64,000 bases of DNA from Hydrogenoanaerobacterium saccharovorans (GTDB lineage Bacteria > Bacillota > Clostridia > Oscillospirales > Ruminococcaceae). The stretch covers positions 744,001-808,000 of the forward strand of contig NZ_RKRD01000001.1 in the NCBI RefSeq assembly GCF_003814745.1. Direction: 5' to 3'. This document shows positions 44,066-51,270 of this stretch, one piece after another (the stretch's first letter is position 1; every line of letters begins with the position of its first letter). Made by a program: the position numbers and the translations under genes. The notes below the pieces were generated by a model. It saw only the letters and a list, made by a program, of their open reading frames with translations, did no database searches and was not told where the DNA came from.

Positions 44066-44833
44066 TCAATAAACATTGCTTCCGCTGAATATTTCAATCA
44101 TCTCTTGCCGCAGGTTGTTGTTAATTTGCAGCCTGGTTTTTGGCGGCAGCTCATAAACATCGGTATTAAACAGGTAGTTCTGCAAATCTACATCCTTAAT
44201 CAGCATTTTGGTATGGAACAGATTGGATTGGTATACATTGATATCAATTGCGTCGTAGCGCTGTAAAGTAGCATTATCGATATAGTCCTGTATCGATGCT
44301 ATTTTGTGGTCCATAAACAGCTTTTTCCCGTCTATATCGCGGGTAAAGCCTCTTACACGGTAATCCATGGTGATAATGTCAGAATCAAAGCTGCCAATCA
44401 AATAATCAAGGGTTTTTAGCGGTGTGATTTCACCGCAGGTTGCCACGTCAATATCAACGCGGAAGGTGGCAATGCTGGTGCCGGGGTGAAATTCGGGATA
44501 AGTATGCACGGTAACATGGCTTTTGTCTAAGTGGGCAACCACCGTCTCGGGTTCGATACAAGAGGGAATCATACTTTCTTCGGCGATTAAAAAAGTAACA
44601 CTGGCACCCTGAGGCTCATAATCCTGTTTAGAAACATTCAGTACATGGGCACCAATCATTTCGGTTACACAATATAAAATATTGGTCAAACGCTCTGAAT
44701 TATACTGTTCATCGATATATGCGATGTAATCCCGCTGTTCGCGTTCGCTTTTAGCATAGCAAATGTCATAGATATTAAAACTAAGCGACTTTGTAAGATT
44801 GTTAAAACCGTAAAGCTTTAATTTATTATCCAT
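44066..44833 (-). CDS. speD: S-adenosylmethionine decarboxylase proenzyme, E. coli type
   Basis: 255-residue proenzyme of the class-1 (E. coli) SpeD type. It matches at LKLYGFNNLTKSLSFNIYDICYAK, QDYEPQGASVTFLI and the self-cleavage site AHLDK104-S105HVTVHTYPE, where S105 becomes the pyruvoyl group. The C-terminal MDYRVRGFTRDIDGKK and NLFHTKMLIK are also conserved. ATG at 44833 is used because the family N-terminus begins there. First gene of the polyamine operon. Confidence 0.94.
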   Translation of the reverse strand: MDNKLKLYGFNNLTKSLSFNIYDICYAKSEREQRDYIAYIDEQYNSERLTNILYCVTEMIGAHVLNVSKQDYEPQGASVTFLIAEESMIPSCIEPETVVAHLDKSHVTVHTYPEFHPGTSIATFRVDIDVATCGEITPLKTLDYLIGSFDSDIITMDYRVRGFTRDIDGKKLFMDHKIASIQDYIDNATLQRYDAIDINVYQSNLFHTKMLIKDVDLQNYLFNTDVYELPPKTRLQINNNLRQEMIEIFSGSNVY

Positions 44834-44875
44834 TGCAAAACAGCCTCTTTCTTTTTCAAAATAATAGTAAAAAAA

Positions 44876-44920
44876 CTCAAGTGAAATAGAGGTATTACTA
44901 CCACAAATCACTTGAGTTCG
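44876..44920 (-). terminator. Attenuator-like terminator before speD
   Basis: On the minus strand AACTCAAGTGA, a 23-base loop, TCACTTGAGTT (11 bp, perfect), then seven Ts, about 40 bases before the speD ATG. Its place ahead of the first gene suggests controlled read-through of the polyamine operon. Confidence 0.75.
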
Positions 44921-45025
44921 TTTTCTACTAATCTGTTTTATTTATTACTGATTAAAAAATCATTTTATTTATTCAATTAGATAGAGATTAGAGTCTATAT
45001 AGCAAGAATACTTTTACTACTCTTA

Positions 45026-45201
45026 TTGACCGTTTCACAAGTGGGGTGTGTAGAAATACACATGGTTATAAGTAACCAACTTATAAAATTTGAGCTTTTA
45101 ACTCAATCAATAAGGCAACTAAGTTGCCGATCGGCATTTGACCCGGCTGTCCGTATGGCCTTAATTTCTTTATGCATCTGCTGCACAAAGGAAATGGTCA
45201 A
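45026..45201 (+). ncRNA. Candidate structured RNA of unknown class
   Basis: Ends pair over 11 bp: TTGACCGTTTC (45026-45036) with GAAATGGTCAA (45191-45201). The one non-Watson-Crick position is G-T on the plus strand and C-A on the minus strand, favouring a plus-strand RNA. Inside are GGTTA/TAACC, TGAG/CTCA and GGCAAC-TAA-GTTGCC hairpins and a GC-rich CCGATCGG...GACCCGGCTGTCCGTATGGCC part. The flanks 44912-45025 and 45202-45364 hold no gene that I can see. I could not fit it to c-di-GMP, lysine, SAM or T-box classes. Confidence 0.45.
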
Positions 45202-45364
45202 AAAATTTGCTTAGTCTAAGAAAAGTATAAACTGAAAGACTCCATTTATCCAATGAAACCGTTTTGAATTTTATACTAAAAATTAATAATTGTCAATAGG
45301 TTTTTTAATGCAACTTAAAATTGTAAAATTTTTCTACAATTTTAAATTGTGTCCAACCTTTTTC

Positions 45365-45391
45365 TAAACTATTTCGGATATTTGACGATAT
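45365..45391 (+). promoter_or_regulatory. Sigma-D (sigma-28) type promoter before cheW
   Basis: TAAA (45365-45368), exactly 15 bases, GACGATAT (45384-45391), against the motility-sigma consensus TAAA-N15-GCCGATAT: one mismatch. The genes downstream are chemotaxis genes. Confidence 0.75.
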
Positions 45392-45524
45392 ATAATACAA
45401 AAGGTCTCATTTTGAAATTGTTGCTCGATACAAGGATTATTCGGTTAGCATCACAGCAGATTTTGCAGATAACAAATTTTATCTATAGCTGATACAGACT
45501 TTTTAATAAAGGATGGTGAAACAG

Positions 45525-46049
45525 ATGGATGAGAAACAAAATGCTATGAGCAATACTGCCAATTGGCAACAGGCAAGCGAGAACACAGATGTATCGGATG
45601 AAATGGATGGAAGATATCTAACCTTTTGGTCAGAAAATCAACTGTTTGGTATACCAATAGCAGAAGTAATACAAATTGTGGGTATACAAAAAATTACTCC
45701 CGTTCCGCAGTTCCCTGCATATGCAAAGGGGATTATTAATTTGCGCGGAAATATTATTCCCGTTATTGATATTCGGCTGCGGTTTCATAAACCCGAACAA
45801 GAGTATAACGAACGTACTTGTATTGTTATAACCGCTATTCAAAACAAGTATGCAGGTTTTATTGTGGATGCCGTGGATTCAGTTATTAAAATAGGGGAAG
45901 AAAATATATCACCTCCGCCAGATATTTCGTCGGATTTAATAAATGGCTATTTAATGGGAGTTGCAAAGGCAGAAAATAAAGTAATACTGCTTTTAAACAA
46001 CGGTAAAGTAATATACCAAGACACAGGTAAAACTTTATCAAAAATATGA
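45525..46049 (+). CDS. CheW-type chemotaxis coupling protein
   Basis: 174-residue CheW-domain protein, linking receptors to the CheA kinase. After a polar N-terminus of about 30 residues comes YLTFWSENQLFGIPIAEVIQIV, INLRGNIIPVIDIRLRF and VDAVDSVIKI, the CheW blocks. ATG at 45525 is preferred, with GGTG six bases before; an ATG at 45513 lies inside the ribosome site. It is followed at once by a receptor gene, so the two likely work as a pair. No cheA in the window. Confidence 0.9.
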   Translation: MDEKQNAMSNTANWQQASENTDVSDEMDGRYLTFWSENQLFGIPIAEVIQIVGIQKITPVPQFPAYAKGIINLRGNIIPVIDIRLRFHKPEQEYNERTCIVITAIQNKYAGFIVDAVDSVIKIGEENISPPPDISSDLINGYLMGVAKAENKVILLLNNGKVIYQDTGKTLSKI

Positions 46050-46063
46050 TGGGAGAGTGTAAA

Positions 46064-47848
46064 ATGTTAAAAAACTTGAAAATAGGCAAGCGGCTGATGC
46101 TTGTTTTTATTACCATGGCAATTGTATCAAGCATGGCAGGTTTGGTAGGGATGGTATTGCTGAACAGAATGGATTCAGAATATAAAAATACCCTTACATT
46201 CAATGGATTTTCTCAAGGCGATATTGGCGCATTTAATACATATTTGAACCGGGGCGGCGGGGTTGTCCGTGATATTATCTTTTCAAAAGAAAATGCCGAA
46301 CTTGACAAAAGCATTAAAGAACTTGATTCAATCAAAGCAAAAACAGCAGAATTGCTGGAGATTATGAGACAGTTCTGCACAACGCCAGATGAGCTTGCTC
46401 TGATTGCGAAAATAGATAAAAGCCTGCCTCTGTACAATGAAAAGTGCGGAAAAGTAGTACAGCTCGGGCTTGTAAATAAAGATGACGAAGCACTGAAGGC
46501 GCTGAAAACAGAGGCTTTACCGTATTTAAACGATTGTGTGGATGCAGCAGACACGCTGCGTGAATTAAAAGCAAGTTCGGGCGATAAGGTTGCGGCAGAT
46601 TTGTCTCGACAATCCAAAGCTGCATTAGTAATCATTGTAGCAGTGATTGGAGCATCGTTTTTACTCTCGATTGTACTTGCGCTTTATTTATCCCGTTCCA
46701 TCTCAAAACCCATTAAGGCTTGTGCAGACAGGCTTGTACTGCTTTCAGAGGGCGACTTCCATACTGTTGTAGCGGAGGCTAAAACCAAAGACGAAACCGG
46801 TGTTATGCTTAATTCGCTGCAAAAATTTGTTACCAGTCTCAACGATGCCATTGCGGATGTATCGTACCATTTGGGCGAGATTGCACAGGGCAACTTAACT
46901 ACCAAGGTTACAAGAGAGTATAAAGGCGATTTGATTCCGCTGGAAAATTCCATCAACGAAATTGTTGTTTCGCTCAACGATGCAATGAGCCAGATTAATC
47001 AGGCATCCGACCAAGTGGCAAGCGGCTCAGAACAGGTGTCTGGCGGCGCTCAAGCATTGTCGCAGGGTGCTACCGAGCAGGCAAGTTCTATTGAGGAGCT
47101 TTCTGCAACCATCAATGAAATTTCGGCTCAAATCAAGCAAAATGCCGGTAATGCAGCAAATGCAAATAAGATTTCAACAGAGTCATCCAAAGAGGTTGAG
47201 AGCGGCAATGAGCAAATGCAGCAGATGATCAAGGCGATGCAGGAGATTACCGATACATCCAATCAAATCAGTAAGATTATCAAAACAATTGACGATATTG
47301 CATTTCAAACCAATATTCTTGCGCTGAATGCGGCTGTTGAGGCAGCCAGAGCCGGTGCTGCGGGCAAAGGCTTTGCTGTTGTAGCAGACGAGGTTCGTAA
47401 CCTTGCAGGAAAAAGTGCTGAAGCTGCTAAAAACACCACAACTCTTATAGAAAGTTCTATCCAAGCGGTTGAAAACGGCAGAAAAATTGCCGATCGCACA
47501 GCAAAATCGTTGAATAGTATTGTAGTAAGCACAAAGCAAACAACAGATTTGGTTAGCGAGATTACGAAAGCTACCAACGAACAATCTGTTGCGGTTAACC
47601 AAGTAACACAAGGCATCGAGCAGATTTCGAATGTTGTACAAACAAACTCTGCTACGGCAGAAGAAAGTGCAGCGGCAAGTGAAGAACTCAGCGGACAGGC
47701 TCAGATGTTAAAACAGCTGGTGGGTAAATTTAAACTGCAAGATGTTGCAGAAGATGACACCGATGAAGAATCTGAGTTGCCTTCGGATGATTTCGATACA
47801 GATTTTGGTCTTGATACAAATGCCAATTTGATACTAAGCAAATATTAA
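46064..47848 (+). CDS. Methyl-accepting chemotaxis protein
   Basis: 594-residue transmembrane receptor. TM1 is about residues 10-33; the extracytoplasmic four-helix-bundle sensor spans about 34-185, TM2 about 186-207, followed by HAMP and a second HAMP-like segment to about 310. The signalling domain includes the hairpin tip FQTNILALNAAVEAARAGAAGKGFAVVADEVRNLA. Ligand not predictable. ATG at 46064 follows GGGAGAG by six bases. Paired with cheW and under the same sigma-D-type promoter. C-terminus ends without a CheR-docking pentapeptide. Confidence 0.93.
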   Translation: MLKNLKIGKRLMLVFITMAIVSSMAGLVGMVLLNRMDSEYKNTLTFNGFSQGDIGAFNTYLNRGGGVVRDIIFSKENAELDKSIKELDSIKAKTAELLEIMRQFCTTPDELALIAKIDKSLPLYNEKCGKVVQLGLVNKDDEALKALKTEALPYLNDCVDAADTLRELKASSGDKVAADLSRQSKAALVIIVAVIGASFLLSIVLALYLSRSISKPIKACADRLVLLSEGDFHTVVAEAKTKDETGVMLNSLQKFVTSLNDAIADVSYHLGEIAQGNLTTKVTREYKGDLIPLENSINEIVVSLNDAMSQINQASDQVASGSEQVSGGAQALSQGATEQASSIEELSATINEISAQIKQNAGNAANANKISTESSKEVESGNEQMQQMIKAMQEITDTSNQISKIIKTIDDIAFQTNILALNAAVEAARAGAAGKGFAVVADEVRNLAGKSAEAAKNTTTLIESSIQAVENGRKIADRTAKSLNSIVVSTKQTTDLVSEITKATNEQSVAVNQVTQGIEQISNVVQTNSATAEESAAASEELSGQAQMLKQLVGKFKLQDVAEDDTDEESELPSDDFDTDFGLDTNANLILSKY

Positions 47849-47859
47849 AATACAACATG

Positions 47860-47900
47860 AACAGCCAAATTCGAACAACACGAGTTTGGCTGTTTTATTT
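47860..47900 (+). terminator. Intrinsic terminator after the MCP gene
   Basis: AACAGCCAAATTCG / CGAGTTTGGCTGTT stem followed by TTATTTTG. Confidence 0.82.
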
Positions 47901-47920
47901 TGTGTATCATAACTGTAAAC

Positions 47921-47949
47921 TTGACAAACCCTTTGGCATATATTAATAT
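47921..47949 (+). promoter_or_regulatory. Promoter of the NiCo riboswitch-ATPase unit
   Basis: Perfect -35 TTGACA (47921-47926), 17 bases, TAATAT (47944-47949). Confidence 0.65.
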
Positions 47950-47987
47950 TAAAAGAATCTCTTTGCACTGCATACAAATCTACAGTA

Positions 47988-48080
47988 CAAACTGAGCAGG
48001 CGATGAACCGATAAGGTTCGTGGGGCTGGGCCGGCAACGGCAGCAGATTGAATTTGATTTCACATCTGTGGGACAGTGAT
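47988..48080 (+). ncRNA. NiCo (czcD-type) riboswitch aptamer
   Basis: The sequence from 47991 follows the NiCo aptamer closely: ACTGAGCAGGC, a GATGAACC/GGTTCGT stem, GGGGCTGGGCC with the GGC-AAC-GGC part, CAGAT pairing with ATCTG, and the closing CATCTGTGGGACAGT (48063-48077). P1 pairs ACTG (47991) with CAGT (48074-48077). The four-way junction of conserved Gs that binds cobalt or nickel is present. Later work on this class reports Fe(II) sensing too. It precedes a P-type ATPase, as expected for a metal-efflux switch. Confidence 0.92.
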
Positions 48081-48125
48081 ATGTTCCATGGGTGTATTTT
48101 TTTATACATTTTGGAACATAGGCTG
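48078..48125 (+). promoter_or_regulatory. Expression platform of the NiCo riboswitch
   Basis: Just after the aptamer TATGTTCCA (48079-48088) can pair with TGGAACATA (48112-48120), with CATGGGTGTATTTTTTTATA between, containing a seven-T run. Which conformation terminates transcription is not settled by eye. Confidence 0.55.
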
Positions 48126-48209
48126 AAAGGGAAATCCCCGAAGAAAATATGATGGAGTGGCATAGAGCTATCTTTAATCCGCTGAAAAGCGCAACGGAGG
48201 TAACTTACT

Positions 48210-50735
48210 ATGACAGAACAAAAAACAGTTCCAAATGGTTTGACGAGTGAGCAAGCAAAAAAACTACAGGAGAAGTATGGTAAAAACGAGCTGACGCAAG
48301 AAAAAAAGCAAAGCTTTTTTAAAAAGACACTGCATGTTGTTTGTGAGCCAATGTTTTTACTGCTTATTTTTGCAGCACTGATTTATTTTATTTTAGGCGA
48401 GCCGCGTGATGGTGCAATCATGCTGGTTTTTGTTTTTGGTGTTATCAGCATTGATGTTATTCAAGAATGGAAAACAGACAAAACTTTAAATGCATTAAAA
48501 GATCTTTCTGCACCGCATGTTAAGGTACTGCGCGATGGAAAAGAAACGGTTATCCCCAGTAAAGATTTGGTACCGGGCGACCTGATGCTGATTGCCGAGG
48601 GGGTGAAAATCCCTGCGGACGGGACGGTGCTCAAAGCAAACGATTTATGTGTAGATGAATCATCTTTGACAGGGGAACCGGAGGGTGTTTGGAAAGTGAC
48701 GCCAGACGAGGAAGAGCCGTCTTTGGATTATTGGAGAAAAGATTACTGCTACGCAGGTACCTTGGTAACGCAAGGCAGTGCATGTATTTTGGTAGATAAA
48801 ATCGGCGCATCCACCGAATATGGCAAAATCGGTAAAAATGTAGCCGCAGCACCCGAAACTCCAACACCGCTTCAAAAACAAACCCGTAAGCTGGTAAAGC
48901 TTTGTGCCGTGATTGCAGCGGTGCTGTTTGCTTTAGTTGGCGTTATTACCTATTTCAATATACGCGACCACGCGTTTGGCAGCAGATTGATAGAAAGCAT
49001 TCTATCCGGTATTACCCTTGCCATGGCAATGATACCGGAAGAATTCCCTGTGATTTTAACGGTGTTTTTATCGATGGGCGCATGGCGTCTGGCAAAAAAA
49101 CACTCGCTTGTTCGCAAACTCCCATCTGTGGAGACGTTGGGTGCAGTTTCGGTGCTGTGCGTGGACAAAACAGGTACAATCACGATGAACCAAATGACGG
49201 TGCGCGAAACATGGGCAGTTGACGGTGACTCCGATACTCTTTGCGAAATCATGGGGCTTGGCTGCGAAGCCGATGCTTACGACCCAATGGAAAAAGCAAT
49301 GCTTAATTACTGCGAAACCGTGGGTATTACCAAAGAGCATTTGCTAAGCGGGCAGCTGCTTGCCGAATATTCTTTTACCAATGAACTTAAAATGATGGGG
49401 CATGTATGGCAGCACGACGGTGAAATTATTGTTGCAGCCAAAGGCTCGCCCGAGCGTATTTTGACACTCTGCGATTTAGATGCCGAAGAGAAAATACAAG
49501 CAGAGGATAAAATACTGGAGTTATCGCAGCAGGGGCTGCGCGTGATTGCCGTTGGTAGGATGAACCCGAAAAGTATAACAGAGATTCCCGATAAAATTAC
49601 CGATTGCAAGCTTACGCTTTGTGGGCTTGTCGGTTTAGCCGACCCGCCGCGGCAATCGGTAAAGCAGGATATTCAGCAGTGTATTAAGGCGGGGATACGC
49701 GTTGTTATGATAACGGGCGACAACGGAGTTACCGCAAGCAGCATTGCCAAGCAGATTGGTATGCCCAACAGCGACAGCATTATATCAGGCGATGAGCTAA
49801 ACCAAATGAGTGACGAAGAACTGCGCAAGAGAATAGAGCACGTGAGTATTTTCTCACGCGTTGTGCCGGAACATAAAATGCGCATTGTGAGGGCATTTCA
49901 AGAAAATGGCGAAATAGTTGCTATGACAGGGGACGGCGTAAATGATGCGCCTGCCCTAAAATATGCAGATATTGGTATAGCGATGGGCAAACGAGGTTCA
50001 GAAGTCTCTCGCGAAGCGGCAGACCTTATTTTAATGGATGACAACTTTTCTACCATAGTAGATACTGTTCGAGATGGCAGAAGAATTTATGACAATATTA
50101 GAAAAGCAGTGGGTTATGTGTTTACCATCCATATACCCATTGCGCTGGCATCGCTGCTTGCACCGTTTCTCGGTATCAGCCCTGCAAACCTTTTACTGCT
50201 GCCCCTTCATGTAGTGTTATTGGAGTTGATCATTGATCCCACTTGCTCCATTGTACTGGAGCGTCAGCCTGCCGAGCATGATATTATGCATCGTAAACCA
50301 CGAAACCCAAATGAAAAGATTTTGACCGCAGCAACGCTTATTAAAAGTGTTTTGCAAGGGATTGTTATTTTTGCTGCCGCTTTTGGAACGTATTTGGTAT
50401 TCTTAAAACAGAGCAGCGGCAATGCACCGCTTGCAAGAACAATGGGGCTTACCATTATTATTCTTGCCAATCTCTTTTTGGTGCAGGTAAACAGTTCCAA
50501 CTGCGATTTTGCCTTGCAGTCTTTGTTTCAGCTGGCAAAAGACAAGGTAATGTGGGCGGTAAATATTGTAACTTTTGGCGGTTTACTTTTGATTTTATAT
50601 ACGCCGTTCAGCACTTTTTTAAAGCTTACACCGCTTAGCGGTACACAATTTGTAATGGCTGCTGTACTATCAGCAGTGTCTGTATATTGGTACGAGGCAG
50701 TAAAACTTGTAAAGAAAATAATAAAAAAGAAATAA
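48210..50735 (+). CDS. Cation-transporting P-type ATPase under NiCo riboswitch
   Basis: 841-residue P-type ATPase resembling calcium pumps (P2). It has an actuator loop LTGEP, the phosphorylation site D319KTGT, the nucleotide-domain KGSPERI and the hinge TGDGVNDAPALK, with about ten helices. The M4 site reads P276-EEFP in place of the PEGLP of classical SERCA-like pumps. Annotation by homology would be calcium-transporting, but the riboswitch points to export of Ni, Co or Fe(II) ions; that is inference. It begins with the usual cation-ATPase N-terminus (GLTSEQAKKLQEKYGKNEL). Confidence 0.88.
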   Translation: MTEQKTVPNGLTSEQAKKLQEKYGKNELTQEKKQSFFKKTLHVVCEPMFLLLIFAALIYFILGEPRDGAIMLVFVFGVISIDVIQEWKTDKTLNALKDLSAPHVKVLRDGKETVIPSKDLVPGDLMLIAEGVKIPADGTVLKANDLCVDESSLTGEPEGVWKVTPDEEEPSLDYWRKDYCYAGTLVTQGSACILVDKIGASTEYGKIGKNVAAAPETPTPLQKQTRKLVKLCAVIAAVLFALVGVITYFNIRDHAFGSRLIESILSGITLAMAMIPEEFPVILTVFLSMGAWRLAKKHSLVRKLPSVETLGAVSVLCVDKTGTITMNQMTVRETWAVDGDSDTLCEIMGLGCEADAYDPMEKAMLNYCETVGITKEHLLSGQLLAEYSFTNELKMMGHVWQHDGEIIVAAKGSPERILTLCDLDAEEKIQAEDKILELSQQGLRVIAVGRMNPKSITEIPDKITDCKLTLCGLVGLADPPRQSVKQDIQQCIKAGIRVVMITGDNGVTASSIAKQIGMPNSDSIISGDELNQMSDEELRKRIEHVSIFSRVVPEHKMRIVRAFQENGEIVAMTGDGVNDAPALKYADIGIAMGKRGSEVSREAADLILMDDNFSTIVDTVRDGRRIYDNIRKAVGYVFTIHIPIALASLLAPFLGISPANLLLLPLHVVLLELIIDPTCSIVLERQPAEHDIMHRKPRNPNEKILTAATLIKSVLQGIVIFAAAFGTYLVFLKQSSGNAPLARTMGLTIIILANLFLVQVNSSNCDFALQSLFQLAKDKVMWAVNIVTFGGLLLILYTPFSTFLKLTPLSGTQFVMAAVLSAVSVYWYEAVKLVKKIIKKK

Positions 50736-50740
50736 ACAAA

Positions 50741-50777
50741 AAACGGTTAAGATAAATTTTATCTTGACCGTTTTTTT
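50741..50777. terminator. Terminator between ATPase and ferritin-like genes
   Basis: AAACGGTTAAGATAAA / TTTATCTTGACCGTTT, a 16-bp stem with one G-T and T- and A-tracts on the two sides; serves both converging genes. Confidence 0.85.
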
Positions 50778-50778
50778 G

Positions 50779-51180
50779 CTACTGATTTAAAAGGTAAAGC
50801 AACCTGAGTGCGTGCACATTCTCGTCGGTTCTTGCACGATAATATGCATTTTTAAGGACATTGTTTTGCGTTGTTTGCAGATATTGCTCGCCGTATTTAC
50901 GAAAATCTCCGCTTTCATCCAAAACCCGTTCTCTTAAAATATCGCGATACGAACCATGTAAAACAACCGGCTGCATCGATGGGTTGTAGCTGCGGCCTGC
51001 TAGCGCACGGTAGATGCGCTTAAACTCTTCGGCGTGCGCCTGCTCGTCTTCAGCAAACTCCATCAAAAGCTGGCGCGCGGTTTCGCTTGGTGCAATTTTT
51101 GAAAGTTCGCGGTAAAGCGCGGCATCGCTGAGCTCTGCACTAATGTACATTTGTAGTTTTTGCGGTACAGTTATTTCCAA
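50779..51180 (-). CDS. Ferritin-like domain protein
   Basis: 133-residue four-helix protein of the ferritin/rubrerythrin-like superfamily. Probable di-metal ligands lie in ISAELSDAALYREL, EFAEDEQAHAEEF (E-x-x-H) and ARTDENVHALRLL (E-x-x-H). No rubredoxin domain. TTG start preceded by a GGGGGGG run. It converges on the NiCo-controlled ATPase and is adjacent to a two-component system, which hints at metal or redox stress, without proof. Could also be a rubrerythrin-like orphan of unknown role. Confidence 0.8.
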   Translation of the reverse strand: MEITVPQKLQMYISAELSDAALYRELSKIAPSETARQLLMEFAEDEQAHAEEFKRIYRALAGRSYNPSMQPVVLHGSYRDILRERVLDESGDFRKYGEQYLQTTQNNVLKNAYYRARTDENVHALRLLYLLNQ

Positions 51181-51270
51181 TAAAATCCCCCCCTTAAGTA
51201 CTCTTTTGCCAACATGATAATATATGACATATACAAAGGGGGAGTTACTGCCAGTGGCAGAATCTTAATT

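Noticed and set aside
44876..44920. T-box sequence in the speD leader
   Set aside because: GTGGTAGTAATACC is inside the terminator loop and does not match AGGGTGGNACCGCG; no specifier stem was seen.
45028..45199. c-di-GMP-I riboswitch before the chemotaxis genes
   Set aside because: The region lacks the conserved GGCAAACC, GAAA and GACGCAAAGC blocks on both strands.
51248..51266. Hairpin CTGCCA-G-TGGCAG after the kinase gene as a terminator
   Set aside because: Stem of six and no T-tract on the minus strand; not strong enough to call.
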